Part shown: positions 1 to 6,101 of the stretch, piece after piece
How the letters are laid out: each line of letters begins with the position of its first letter
Position numbering within the stretch: the first letter of the stretch is position 1
Origin: Pseudomonadota bacterium
GTDB lineage: Bacteria; Pseudomonadota; Alphaproteobacteria; Rhizobiales; Xanthobacteraceae
Reading direction: 5' to 3'
DNA: 16,859 bases
Assembly: GCA_023434095.1 (NCBI GenBank)
Contig: JAEYTJ010000309.1
Coordinates: forward strand, 1 to 16,859
Position numbers and translations under genes: made by a program
The notes under the pieces: model-generated
Seen by the model: the letters and a program-made list of their open reading frames with translations, nothing else
Databases searched by the model: none
Told to the model about the DNA's origin: nothing

Positions 1-26
1 CACTGGACCAGAACAGGAGACTACCC

Positions 27-401
27 ATGTCCGTGAAGATCCGGCGGTCGCGTGGCGGCACCAAGAAGCGGCCCTACTATTATATCGTCGTTGCCGAGGC
101 GACGGCACCTCGCGATGGCCGCTACATCGAGCAGATCGGCACCCACAATCCCATGCTGCCGAAGGACCACGCCGACCGCGTGAAGCTCGACCTCGACCGC
201 GCCAAGCATTGGCTGTCGGTGGGCGCCCAGCCGACCGATCGCGTCGCCCGCTTCCTCGACAGCCTCGAGCTGGTGAAGCGCGCCGCCCGCAACAACCCGG
301 AGAAGGCCGTCCCCGGCAAGAAGGCGCAGGAGCGCGCCGCCGAAGCCGCCAAGGCGGCCGAAGCCGCGGCTGCCGCCGCCGCTGCCCCCTCCGCCGAGTG
401 A
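27..401 (+). CDS. rpsP: 30S ribosomal protein bS16
   Basis: This is ribosomal protein S16, a component of the small subunit that helps 16S rRNA fold. The first 60 or so residues carry the family pattern: a basic start, the stretch KKRPYYYIVVAEATAPRDG and then IEQIGTHNP. The protein has 124 residues, longer than the roughly 80-90 of short S16 proteins. The extra length is a low-complexity Ala/Lys/Glu tail from about residue 95, as is usual in alphaproteobacteria. A strong Shine-Dalgarno AGGAGA at 15-20 sits 6 bases before the ATG, which supports this start. It is the first gene of the classical rpsP-rimM-trmD-rplS order. The promoter lies upstream of the window. The gap to rimM is unusually full, holding the inverted repeat pair at 438-535. 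Confidence 0.98.
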   Translation: MSVKIRRSRGGTKKRPYYYIVVAEATAPRDGRYIEQIGTHNPMLPKDHADRVKLDLDRAKHWLSVGAQPTDRVARFLDSLELVKRAARNNPEKAVPGKKAQERAAEAAKAAEAAAAAAAAPSAE

Positions 402-437
402 GGTTGGGCGGGGCGGCCTTGCGTCGCCCTGCTTGAG

Positions 438-535
438 CCTCCTTCGAGGCCGCTTCGCGGCACCTCAGGATGACGCGGTTCTCTTGCCGGGAACGACGTC
501 ATCCTGAGGTGCGAGCGTGAGCGAGCCTCGAAGGA
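438..535. repeat. Pair of inverted palindromic intergenic repeats (REP-like)
   Basis: Two copies of one element face each other between rpsP and rimM. Copy 1 (about 438-475) begins CCTCCTTCGAGG and ends CACCTCAGGATGACG. Copy 2 (about 497-535) begins CGTCATCCTGAGGTGC and ends GCCTCGAAGGA, which is copy 1 reverse-complemented. Sixteen outer bases and an 11-base inner block match exactly, while the middle differs. Each copy is itself a hairpin (GAGGTGC against GCCTC-type arms), so the pair can fold either as two small hairpins or as one long stem. From memory, similar CCTTCGAGG...CCTCAGGATGA elements are scattered between genes in many Hyphomicrobiales genomes. The open frame upstream of rimM from the GTG at 517 lies partly inside copy 2, so it is not used here as the rimM start. 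Confidence 0.85.
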
Positions 536-558
536 TAGTCATTTCAGAGCGTAGCCCC

Positions 559-1833
559 ATGCCCCAGGACCGCATCCTCCTCGCCCGTATCGGCGCGCCG
601 CACGGCGTGCGCGGCGAGGTGCGGCTGTTCGTCTTCGCCGAAGACCCGTCCTCGCTGCAGGACTATGCCCCGCTGACCGACGAAGCCGGCACGCGCCCGT
701 TCCGCATCAAGACACTGCGGCCGGCGAAGGAGCATTTCGTCGCCCGGCTGGAGGGTGTCGACACGCGCGAGGCGGCGGAGGCGCTGACCAATCAGGGCAT
801 CTACGTTTCCCGCGATCTTCTCCCCGAGCCGGAGGAGGACGACGATTTCTACCATGCCGACCTGATCGGCCTCACCGCCGAAACCACCGAGGGCGCGCCC
901 TTCGGCAAGGTAGTGGCGGTGCATGATTTCGGCGCCGGCGACATTCTGGAAATCGCGCCGGAGGCCGGGGGCAAGACGCTTATGCTGCCCTTCACCAAGG
1001 CCGTGGTGCCGAGCGTCGACCTCAAGGCCGGCCGCCTCACCGTCGATCCCGGCGAATGGATCCGCGAGGAAGCCCCGCCGCCCGAGGCGGACCAGGGGTT
1101 AGGAGTGCCGCTCATGTGGCGCGCCTCGGTTCTCACCATCTTTCCCGACATGTTTCCCGGGCCGCTCGGCCTGTCGCTGGCCGGCCGGGCGCTGGCCCAG
1201 GGCGGCTGGGGGCTGGAGACCATCGATCCGCGCGATCACGCCACCGACCGCCACCGCTCGGTCGACGACACGCCGGCCGGCGGCGGGCCGGGCATGGTGA
1301 TGCGGGTGGATGTGCTGGCCCGCGCGGTGGATGCCGCCGCGCCGGAGGGCGACACACGCCCGCGCCTCCTGATGACCCCGCGCGGCGCGCCGCTGACCCA
1401 GAAGCGGGTGCGCGAGCTCAGCGCGGGGGAGGGCGTCGTCATCGTCTGCGGGCGCTTCGAGGGGGTAGACGACCGGCTCGTCGCGGCGCGCGGGCTGGAG
1501 GAGGTTTCCGTCGGCGACGTCGTGCTTTCGGGCGGCGAGATCGGCGCGCTGGTGCTGCTCGACGCCTGCGTGCGGCTGCTGCCGGGCGTGATGGGGCATC
1601 CCGAATCCGGCACGGAGGAGAGCTTTTCGGCCGGCCTGCTGGAATATCCGCAATACACCCGCCCGCAGAGCTTCGAGGGGCAGGAGATTCCCGCGATCCT
1701 CACCGGCGGCGACCATGCGAAGGTGGCGCGCTGGCGGCGCGAGCAGGCGGAGGCCGCCACGAAGGCCCGGCGGCCCGACCTGTGGTCGGCGTACCGCGCC
1801 GCGCATGACCGTTCTGCGACGAAGGGGGAATGA
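559..1833 (+). CDS. rimM: RimM and TrmD in one continuous reading frame (ribosome maturation factor plus tRNA m1G37 methyltransferase)
   Basis: Residues 1 to about 182 are RimM, which binds S19 and assists maturation of the 30S head. The signature ILLARIGAPHGVRGEVRLF lies near the N-terminus and the PRC-barrel half ends near DPGEWIREEAPPPEAD. No stop codon follows. The frame runs straight through GLGVPL into a complete TrmD (see 1114-1833), giving 424 residues in total. RimM and TrmD are normally separate, adjacent genes. I start at ATG 559 because MPQDRILLARIG fits the family, whereas the upstream extension to GTG 517 lies in an intergenic repeat. A TAG at 1100-1102 sits one frame away, so losing one G from the run at 1095-1098 would end RimM exactly where expected. 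This may be a real fusion, a recent frameshift or an assembly error. Confidence 0.85.
   Translation: MPQDRILLARIGAPHGVRGEVRLFVFAEDPSSLQDYAPLTDEAGTRPFRIKTLRPAKEHFVARLEGVDTREAAEALTNQGIYVSRDLLPEPEEDDDFYHADLIGLTAETTEGAPFGKVVAVHDFGAGDILEIAPEAGGKTLMLPFTKAVVPSVDLKAGRLTVDPGEWIREEAPPPEADQGLGVPLMWRASVLTIFPDMFPGPLGLSLAGRALAQGGWGLETIDPRDHATDRHRSVDDTPAGGGPGMVMRVDVLARAVDAAAPEGDTRPRLLMTPRGAPLTQKRVRELSAGEGVVIVCGRFEGVDDRLVAARGLEEVSVGDVVLSGGEIGALVLLDACVRLLPGVMGHPESGTEESFSAGLLEYPQYTRPQSFEGQEIPAILTGGDHAKVARWRREQAEAATKARRPDLWSAYRAAHDRSATKGE
1114..1833 (+). CDS. trmD: tRNA (guanine-37-N1)-methyltransferase, likely also translated from an internal start
   Basis: TrmD uses S-adenosylmethionine to methylate N1 of G37 in tRNAs reading CNN-type codons, which prevents frameshifting. 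Counted from the internal ATG it has 239 residues, the usual family length. Conserved blocks are present in order: the start LTIFPDMFPGPLG, the motif GGGPGMVMR, the block GRFEGVDDR, then EEVSVGDVVLSGGE of the trefoil-knot cofactor site, and LLEYPQYTRP near the C-terminus. An AGGAG at 1101-1105, 8 bases before ATG 1114, is a good ribosome binding site. So even with RimM fused upstream, free TrmD could be made by internal initiation. It is followed by rplS after a 110-base gap that carries a candidate promoter. Confidence 0.93.
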   Translation: MWRASVLTIFPDMFPGPLGLSLAGRALAQGGWGLETIDPRDHATDRHRSVDDTPAGGGPGMVMRVDVLARAVDAAAPEGDTRPRLLMTPRGAPLTQKRVRELSAGEGVVIVCGRFEGVDDRLVAARGLEEVSVGDVVLSGGEIGALVLLDACVRLLPGVMGHPESGTEESFSAGLLEYPQYTRPQSFEGQEIPAILTGGDHAKVARWRREQAEAATKARRPDLWSAYRAAHDRSATKGE

Positions 1834-1858
1834 CAAACCCCTCCATTTCGCGTATAGG
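1830..1858 (+). promoter_or_regulatory. Candidate sigma-70 promoter for rplS
   Basis: ATGACA (1830-1835) matches five of six bases of the -35 consensus. After exactly 17 bases, TATAGG (1853-1858) matches four of six of the -10 consensus. Transcription would start near 1865 and leave a leader of about 80 bases before rplS. The -35 overlaps the trmD stop codon. This would let L19 be made independently of the upstream operon. It rests on pattern match only. Confidence 0.45.
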
Positions 1859-1943
1859 GCGCGCCGTCACTACCAACTGACAACAGCAAGATGCGGGCGC
1901 CGGGCCTGACGTGCCACGGTCGATCCCGCCTGAGGTGATAGAA

Positions 1944-2357
1944 ATGGTCGATATTATCCGCGAGCTCGACATCGAGCAGGCTGCCAAGCTGGCCGAAGTC
2001 CGCGCCATCCCCGACTTCCAGCCGGGCGACACCGTCATCGTCAATGTGAAGGTGAAGGAAGGCGAGCGCACCCGCGTGCAGGCCTATGAGGGCGTCGTGA
2101 TCGCCCGCAATGGCGGCGGCATCAATGAGAGCTTCACCGTTCGCAAGATTTCCTACGGCGAAGGCGTCGAGCGCGTGTTCCCGCTCTACTCGCCGAACAT
2201 CGACAGCCTGAAGGTTGTCCGCCGCGGCAAGGTGCGCCGCGCCAAGCTCTATTACCTGCGCGACCGTCGCGGCAAGTCGGCCCGTATCGCCGAGCGCCAG
2301 GACAAGAACGCCGGCAGCCGCAAGAAGGGCGCTGCCCCGGTCGCCGCCGCCGAGTGA
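1944..2357 (+). CDS. rplS: 50S ribosomal protein bL19
   Basis: This is ribosomal protein L19, at the interface between the subunits. The protein has 137 residues with the family sequence IIRELDIEQAAKLAEVRAIPDF, then PGDTVIVNVKVKEGERTRVQ, the block YEGVVIARNGGGINESFTVRK, and GVERVFPLYSPNI. Its basic Ala-rich tail after YLRDRRGKSARI is longer than in E. coli, as is common in alphaproteobacteria. I prefer ATG 1944 to an upstream in-frame GTG at 1911 because GAGGTGA (1932-1938) is a near-perfect ribosome binding site 5 bases before it, and because L19 proteins begin at this point. It is the last gene of the rpsP operon and is followed by a strong intrinsic terminator. Confidence 0.97.
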   Translation: MVDIIRELDIEQAAKLAEVRAIPDFQPGDTVIVNVKVKEGERTRVQAYEGVVIARNGGGINESFTVRKISYGEGVERVFPLYSPNIDSLKVVRRGKVRRAKLYYLRDRRGKSARIAERQDKNAGSRKKGAAPVAAAE

Positions 2358-2395
2358 GGCCGCCCCGGCTCCGGCCGGGTTCTGGCATGACGTTC

Positions 2396-2420
2396 AAGGG
2401 CGGCTTCGGCCGCCCTTTTT
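2396..2420 (+). terminator. Intrinsic terminator after rplS
   Basis: A perfect 7-bp stem, GGGCGGC (2398-2404) with GCCGCCC (2409-2415), closes on a TTCG tetraloop and is followed by five T residues. Two A residues before the stem could extend pairing with the T run. It lies 39 bases after the rplS stop and closes the ribosomal operon. Confidence 0.92.
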
Positions 2421-2443
2421 CGTTTCGCCGCCCGCTGGCGGGT

Positions 2444-3199
2444 TCAGCGCGCGGCTGTGACGGGGAAGTCGAAGGCGGTGTCGGGAAACGGCTCGCCCGC
2501 CAGCGTGTAGTGCCACCATTCCTCGGCATAGGGCCTGAAGCCGTGCCGCTCCATCAGCGCCTTCAGCGCCAGCCGATTCGCGGCGGCCTGCGGCGGGACG
2601 CCCGCGGCGCCGTGGTGGGCCCGCACGTCGAAGCAGTCATAGCCGGTGCCGAAATCGAGCGTGGCGTCGTCGTGGCGTTCGCCGGCGGGCAGGGCGCAGT
2701 CGGCGGGCGGGGCGCCCGGCTCCCGGGGCGTCGCCGGCGGCTGGTTCAGCCTCACAAAAGCGAGGTCCACCGTGCTGCCCCGGCTATGTCCGGACTTCTC
2801 GGCAATGTAACCGCGCGCGAACAGTTCGCTCTTCGGCACGCGGGGATAGAATTCCGGCTTCATCGCCTCGTCCCGCAGGTCCTTCGCCCAGGCCACGAAA
2901 TCGGCAACGGCGCGGGCCGGGCGGTAGCAGTCATAGACCTTGAGGCCGAGGCCCTTTGGGGCCAGTTCGCGCGCGGCAGCCGCGAGCGCTTCGGCGGCCG
3001 GGCGGGTGAGGATGCATTCGGGCGCCTCATAGGCGGCGATGGGCCGGCCGACGAAATTATGGCTGCCGGCATAGCGCATGTCCTGCCGGATGGCGGGCGC
3101 GACGCTGCGCAGATGCACAAAGCCTTCGGGAAGATCGGCGCCTTGCGCAGCGACGGGCGCGGCGGCGAGCGCCAGCAAAAGCGGGAGGAGCCTCGGCAT
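2444..3199 (-). CDS. Exported D-alanyl-D-alanine dipeptidase, VanX/DdpX type (peptidase M15D)
   Basis: This is a zinc dipeptidase predicted to cleave D-Ala-D-Ala in the periplasm, an activity linked to cell-wall turnover. The 251 residues start with a signal peptide (MPRLLPLLLALAAAPVAAQG, likely cut after AQG or the preceding Ala). The zinc and catalytic pattern matches VanX: SGHSRGSTVD at 136-145 gives His138 and Asp145, and EEWWH at 226-230 gives Glu227 and His230. The spacings equal those of VanX His116/Asp123 and Glu181/His184 (numbers recalled). YRPARA near residue 92 carries the conserved Arg. The motif has Ser-Thr-Val where VanX has Ser-Ala-Ile, a conservative change. It converges on rplS. 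With no vanHA genes nearby, a housekeeping role in wall recycling is likelier than glycopeptide resistance. Confidence 0.88.
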   Translation of the reverse strand: MPRLLPLLLALAAAPVAAQGADLPEGFVHLRSVAPAIRQDMRYAGSHNFVGRPIAAYEAPECILTRPAAEALAAAARELAPKGLGLKVYDCYRPARAVADFVAWAKDLRDEAMKPEFYPRVPKSELFARGYIAEKSGHSRGSTVDLAFVRLNQPPATPREPGAPPADCALPAGERHDDATLDFGTGYDCFDVRAHHGAAGVPPQAAANRLALKALMERHGFRPYAEEWWHYTLAGEPFPDTAFDFPVTAAR

Positions 3200-3293
3200 C
3201 GCGTAAACCTTGTGTGGGACGAGGTCGCGATGTGCCCGTCTCGGCCCGGCCTGTCCAGAGCCGCCGCGCTGAGGAAGGTCGCGCTCCCGCGCC

Positions 3294-3536
3294 TCAGCAA
3301 TCCTTGATGTGCAGCACGCGGGTATTGGTCTGCTGCTCGACCAACAGCGTGCCGTCGCCGAGCATCGCGGCCTGCATGACGGTGGCGAAGTCCGGCTTGC
3401 GCAGCGGGCAGGTGATCAGCTGCGGGTGTTCGATCTTTGCCGCTTTCTGCGCCGGCATTTCCACGCGATTGCCGGCCTCCACCACCGCAAAGGTGGCGAA
3501 AATTGCGGCGATCAACGCAATATCCGACAGGCGCAT
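3294..3536 (-). CDS. Small exported or membrane-anchored protein of unknown function
   Basis: I do not recognise this 80-residue protein. Residues 5-20 (DIALIAAIFATFAVVE) are hydrophobic, forming an N-terminal anchor or uncleaved signal, so the rest should lie outside the inner membrane. The exported part contains two cysteines (in LITCPL and at the C-terminal KDC), which could form a disulfide. It is real rather than a shadow: GGAGG lies about 10 bases before the ATG on the minus strand, and the other frames here are Arg/Pro-rich junk. It lies 94 bases upstream of the VanX homologue on the same strand and could be co-transcribed with it. A 7-bp inverted repeat (3268-3274 with 3292-3298) overlaps its stop codon but lacks a T run. 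Confidence 0.65.
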   Translation of the reverse strand: MRLSDIALIAAIFATFAVVEAGNRVEMPAQKAAKIEHPQLITCPLRKPDFATVMQAAMLGDGTLLVEQQTNTRVLHIKDC

Positions 3537-3724
3537 CGTCCAAGCCCTCCAGCCAAATCAGCTTAACGCCCGTGATGACGCTACGCCACATCAAAGATAA
3601 GGCGGCGCGGACGAGGATCGTTGCAGTCGAACGGCACTGATTTTACTTTGTAATACATTATTCCAGAAACGATCCGGCGCGTCCGTCACGCCCTCGTGCG
3701 GGGGCGGAGGGGCCCGGCGTTGAC

Positions 3725-3760
3725 CGCGGCGATTGTTTGCCGCGACGAGACTTGCTAGAA
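3725..3760 (+). promoter_or_regulatory. Dyad and weak promoter-like boxes upstream of leuC
   Basis: CGCGGC (3725-3730) and GCCGCG (3739-3744) form a perfect inverted repeat with an 8-base spacer. It overlaps a poor -35-like TTGTTT (3733-3738), which lies 16 bases before CTAGAA (3755-3760). A repressor site over a leuC promoter is possible, but the boxes match consensus poorly. Confidence 0.25.
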
Positions 3761-3767
3761 GGGTTCC

Positions 3768-3959
3768 ATGATGGCGCATGGCTTCACGATCACGGCTTCC
3801 TGCGGCGCGGCGGTTTCGCCGGCGCCCGGTGCCGCGCGCCCGGAGGCCCGCCGCCGCCTGCCGACGACGATCGGCTTTGCCGCCGTGCCGGACCATGTCC
3901 GCCTGCCGGCGCGCTTTTTCGGACGCTTCACCGCCTGCGCGGTCGCCGGGCTTAGCTGA
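3768..3959 (+). CDS. Possible 63-residue small protein or leader reading frame
   Basis: I do not recognise this product. Of the three plus-strand frames here, this one has the most protein-like composition: about 86 percent of its codons end in G or C, matching the surrounding real genes, while the neighbouring frames are Arg/Pro-rich. AAGGG (3759-3763) lies 4 to 7 bases before two successive ATG codons. The predicted peptide runs from MMAHGFTITAS to CAVAGLS with two cysteines and no clear membrane segment. It ends 82 bases before leuC, just ahead of a GC-rich hairpin. It has no run of Leu codons, so it does not look like a classical leucine attenuator peptide. It could be chance. Confidence 0.3.
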   Translation: MMAHGFTITASCGAAVSPAPGAARPEARRRLPTTIGFAAVPDHVRLPARFFGRFTACAVAGLS

Positions 3960-4041
3960 GCGCCGCCCGGAGCGCCCTTCGCAGGCGCTCCCGGCCGCGC
4001 TGCTGCCCGCCCCTGTTTTCCTCTTCCGAAGAGACGCCAGA

Positions 4042-5463
4042 ATGAGCACGTCCGCTCCCCGCACCCTGTACGACAAGATCTTCGACGACCACATCGTGGA
4101 CCGCCAGGAGGACGGCACCTGCCTCCTCTATATCGACCGCCACCTGGTGCATGAGGTGACCAGCCCGCAGGCCTTCGAGGGGCTGCGCGCGGCCGGCCGC
4201 CGGGTGCACGCGCCGTCGAAGACGCTCGCGGTGGTCGACCACAATGTGCCCACCACCGACCGCCGCTTCGGCATCGACGATCCCGAGAGCCGCACCCAGG
4301 TGGAGACGCTGGCCGAGAACGCCCGCGAGTTCGGCGTCGAGTATTTCAACGAGCTCGACAAGCGCCAGGGCATCGTCCACGTCATCGGCCCGGAGCAGGG
4401 CTTCACCCTGCCCGGCACCACCATCGTGTGCGGCGACAGCCACACCTCGACCCATGGCGCCTTCGGTGCGCTCGCCCATGGCATCGGCACGTCGGAAGTC
4501 GAGCACGTGCTCGCCACCCAGACGCTGATCCAGAAGAAGAGCAAGAACATGCGGGTGTCGGTCGATGGCCGGCTGCCCGAGGGCGTGACCGCCAAGGACG
4601 TGACGCTCGCCATCATCGGCGCCACCGGCACCGCCGGCGGCACCGGCTATGTCATCGAATATGCCGGCGAGGTTTTCCGCAACCTCACCATGGAAGGCCG
4701 CATGACGGTCTGCAACATGTCGATCGAGGGCGGGGCGCGCGCCGGCATGGTGGCGCCCGACGAGACCACCTATGCCTATGTGAAGGACCGCCCGCGCGCG
4801 CCCAAGGGCGCCGCGTGGGACGCGGCCCTGCGCTACTGGGACACGCTGCGCACCGATGACGGCGCCTTCTTCGACAAGGAAATCCGCCTCGACGGCGCCT
4901 CCCTGCCGCCCATCGTCTCCTGGGGCACCAGCCCGGAGGACGTGATCTCGGTGGAAGGCGTGGTGCCCGATCCCGAACTGATCCACGACGCCGACAAGCG
5001 TGAGGCGAAGAAGCGCGCGCTCGCCTATATGGGGCTCGTCGCCGGCACGAAGATCACCGACATCCCGGTCGACAAGGTGTTCATCGGCTCCTGCACCAAT
5101 GCCCGCATCGAGGACCTGCGCGCCGCCGCCTCCATCGTGCGCGGCCACAAGGTGCGCGAGGGCGTTTCCGGCATGATCGTGCCGGGCTCGGGGCTGGTGA
5201 AGCTGCAGGCCGAGGCCGAAGGGCTGGACGCGATCTTCAAGGCGGCCGGCTTCGACTGGCGCGAGCCGGGCTGCTCCATGTGCCTCGCCATGAACGCCGA
5301 CAAGCTCGGTCCGGAGGAGCGCTGCGCCTCCACCTCGAACCGCAATTTCGAGGGCCGGCAGGGCTTCAAGGGCCGCACACACCTCGTCTCCCCCGCCATG
5401 GCGGCGGCGGCGGCGATCGCCGGCCGTTTCGTCGATGTGCGCAGCTGGCCGCGGGCGGGCTGA
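4042..5463 (+). CDS. leuC: 3-isopropylmalate dehydratase large subunit
   Basis: LeuC pairs with LeuD to isomerise 2-isopropylmalate to 3-isopropylmalate in leucine synthesis, using a 4Fe-4S cluster. It has 473 residues, the normal bacterial length. The start RTLYDKIFDDHIV is typical. Cluster ligands are Cys351 (GSCTNAR, 349-355) and Cys411 and Cys414 (GCSMCLAMN, 410-418). GDSHTSTHGAFGALAHGIGTSE (131-152) and SNRNFEGRQG (432-441) are further aconitase-family signatures. The frame stays open 88 codons upstream of ATG 4042, but that extension is Arg/Pro-rich and unlike the family, so I start here. The gene heads a compact run with a 44-residue membrane peptide (19-base gap) and a zincin protease; leuD follows 1.3 kb later. 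Confidence 0.97.
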   Translation: MSTSAPRTLYDKIFDDHIVDRQEDGTCLLYIDRHLVHEVTSPQAFEGLRAAGRRVHAPSKTLAVVDHNVPTTDRRFGIDDPESRTQVETLAENAREFGVEYFNELDKRQGIVHVIGPEQGFTLPGTTIVCGDSHTSTHGAFGALAHGIGTSEVEHVLATQTLIQKKSKNMRVSVDGRLPEGVTAKDVTLAIIGATGTAGGTGYVIEYAGEVFRNLTMEGRMTVCNMSIEGGARAGMVAPDETTYAYVKDRPRAPKGAAWDAALRYWDTLRTDDGAFFDKEIRLDGASLPPIVSWGTSPEDVISVEGVVPDPELIHDADKREAKKRALAYMGLVAGTKITDIPVDKVFIGSCTNARIEDLRAAASIVRGHKVREGVSGMIVPGSGLVKLQAEAEGLDAIFKAAGFDWREPGCSMCLAMNADKLGPEERCASTSNRNFEGRQGFKGRTHLVSPAMAAAAAIAGRFVDVRSWPRAG

Positions 5464-5482
5464 ACGCGGGGAGGGCGGCGCG

Positions 5483-5617
5483 ATGAGGGGTGATCCGTTC
5501 TGGGAACCGCCGCCCGAAGACCCCACGGAAGTGTGGGGCCGTCGCATCGGGCGGGGCCTCGCCGTCATCGTCGCCTTCGGGCTCGCCGTCTATCTTCTCG
5601 TGACCTATCTGCGGTGA
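5483..5617 (+). CDS. Short single-span membrane peptide of unknown function
   Basis: This is a 44-residue protein that I cannot assign to a named family. The N-terminal half is acidic and proline-rich (DPFWEPPPEDPTEVWG). It is followed by the basic patch RRIGRG and then one hydrophobic segment, LAVIVAFGLAVYLLVTYL (26-43). The positive patch before the span suggests that the N-terminus stays in the cytoplasm. GGGGAGG about 8-12 bases before ATG 5483 supports this start; an in-frame extension to 5435 overlaps the end of leuC and has poor composition. It lies 19 bases after leuC and 4 bases before the zincin gene, so all three are probably co-transcribed. Confidence 0.6.
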   Translation: MRGDPFWEPPPEDPTEVWGRRIGRGLAVIVAFGLAVYLLVTYLR

Positions 5618-5621
5618 GCCG

Positions 5622-6032
5622 ATGAGTGCGGACTGGCTGAAGCGCGGGGCGCCCTCGCTGGGAGAGATGGAGGCGATGGCCGAGGAGGCCTATGCCCGCC
5701 TGCCCGAGGAGTTCCGCGCCCTGTGCGGCAATCTCGTCATCCGGGTGGAGGATTTCCCGACCGACGAGGTGCTGAAGGAGATGGAGGCGGAAACGCCCTT
5801 CGATCTGCTCGGCCTGTTCCAGGGCATCGGGCTGGCGCAGGGCTACGAATTGGCGACCGGCGTGCTGCCCAACATGATCTTCCTCTACCGCCGTCCGATC
5901 CTCGACTATTGGGCGGAGAACGAGGAGACGCTGGGCGATATCGTTACCCATGTGCTCGTGCACGAGATCGGCCACCATTTCGGCCTGTCGGACGAGGACA
6001 TGGAGCGCATCGAGGAGGAGGCGGATACGTAG
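5622..6032 (+). CDS. Zincin-like metallopeptidase (PF06262 / DUF1025 family)
   Basis: This is a small cytoplasmic metallopeptidase-like protein of 136 residues, typical for the family. The defining site is HEIGHHFGLSD at 114-124: His114 and His118 flank Glu115 as zinc ligands and general base, and Asp124 fills the third ligand position, as in extended HExxHxxxxxD-type zincins. The N-terminal half (AMAEEAYARLPEEFRALCGNL) and the block LGLFQG also fit the family. No signal peptide or membrane segment is seen. Physiological substrates of this family are, to my knowledge, undefined. It starts 4 bases after the stop of the membrane peptide gene, implying translational coupling in a leuC transcript. 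Confidence 0.88.
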   Translation: MSADWLKRGAPSLGEMEAMAEEAYARLPEEFRALCGNLVIRVEDFPTDEVLKEMEAETPFDLLGLFQGIGLAQGYELATGVLPNMIFLYRRPILDYWAENEETLGDIVTHVLVHEIGHHFGLSDEDMERIEEEADT

Positions 6033-6041
6033 CGGACCGCA

Positions 6042-6101
6042 TGGGATCGGCGTAAGGCTTTGCTTAGAATCTCTCCAAACGAGAGAGGTGAGGCAAAGCC
6101 C
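6042..6101 (+). promoter_or_regulatory. Promoter/dyad region immediately upstream of the cytochrome b561 gene
   Basis: TAGAAT (6065-6070) matches five of six bases of the -10 consensus; no good -35 lies at the expected distance. Two nested perfect inverted repeats overlap it: GGCTTTGC (6056-6063) with GCAAAGCC (6093-6100), and TCTCTC (6070-6075) with GAGAGA (6081-6086) around CAAAC. The ribosome binding site GAGGTGA (6085-6091) lies inside the structure, one base from which the ATG begins. If transcription starts upstream, the RNA hairpin would cover the ribosome binding site; if it starts near 6077, the dyads act only as DNA. The stretch 6065-6084 resembles 7851-7870 before another gene. Confidence 0.5.

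Larger units (their letters stand above)
3537..4041. other. 505-base region upstream of leuC: AT-rich island, dyad, structured leader
   Basis: No well-supported gene lies here. From left to right: 3537-3600 is the upstream region of the minus-strand small gene. At 3640-3672 there is an AT-rich island, conspicuous in this GC-rich DNA, centred on the near-palindrome TAATACATTA (3651-3660), a plausible site for promoters or a regulator. At 3725-3744 there is a perfect 6-bp inverted repeat. From 3768 runs a possible small reading frame. At about 3967-3995 a bulged GC-rich hairpin (CCGGAGCGCC with GGCGCTCCCGG) lies before leuC. The leuC ribosome binding site is weak, with GAAGAGA 9 or so bases before ATG 4042. 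Confidence 0.5.

Noticed and set aside
517..558. The upstream GTG start for RimM
   Set aside because: The added 14 residues are encoded largely by the intergenic repeat, and the RimM family begins near MPQDRILLARIG.
2444..3199. A glycopeptide-resistance (van) locus
   Set aside because: Only a VanX-type dipeptidase is present, exported and without vanH, vanA or a two-component system nearby; a wall-recycling role is simpler.
2354..3307. A 317-codon plus-strand frame opposite the VanX homologue
   Set aside because: It begins inside the rplS terminator region and has no signature, while the minus strand encodes a complete signal peptide and zinc site.
3778..4041. An N-terminal extension of LeuC by 88 codons
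   Set aside because: The extension is Arg/Pro/Ala-rich and absent from LeuC relatives; the family start STSAPRTLYDKIF fits ATG 4042.
3952..5568. A 538-codon minus-strand frame opposite leuC
   Set aside because: It is the same mirror artefact, His/Gly/Asp/Val-rich, spanning exactly the leuC coding region without any family signature.
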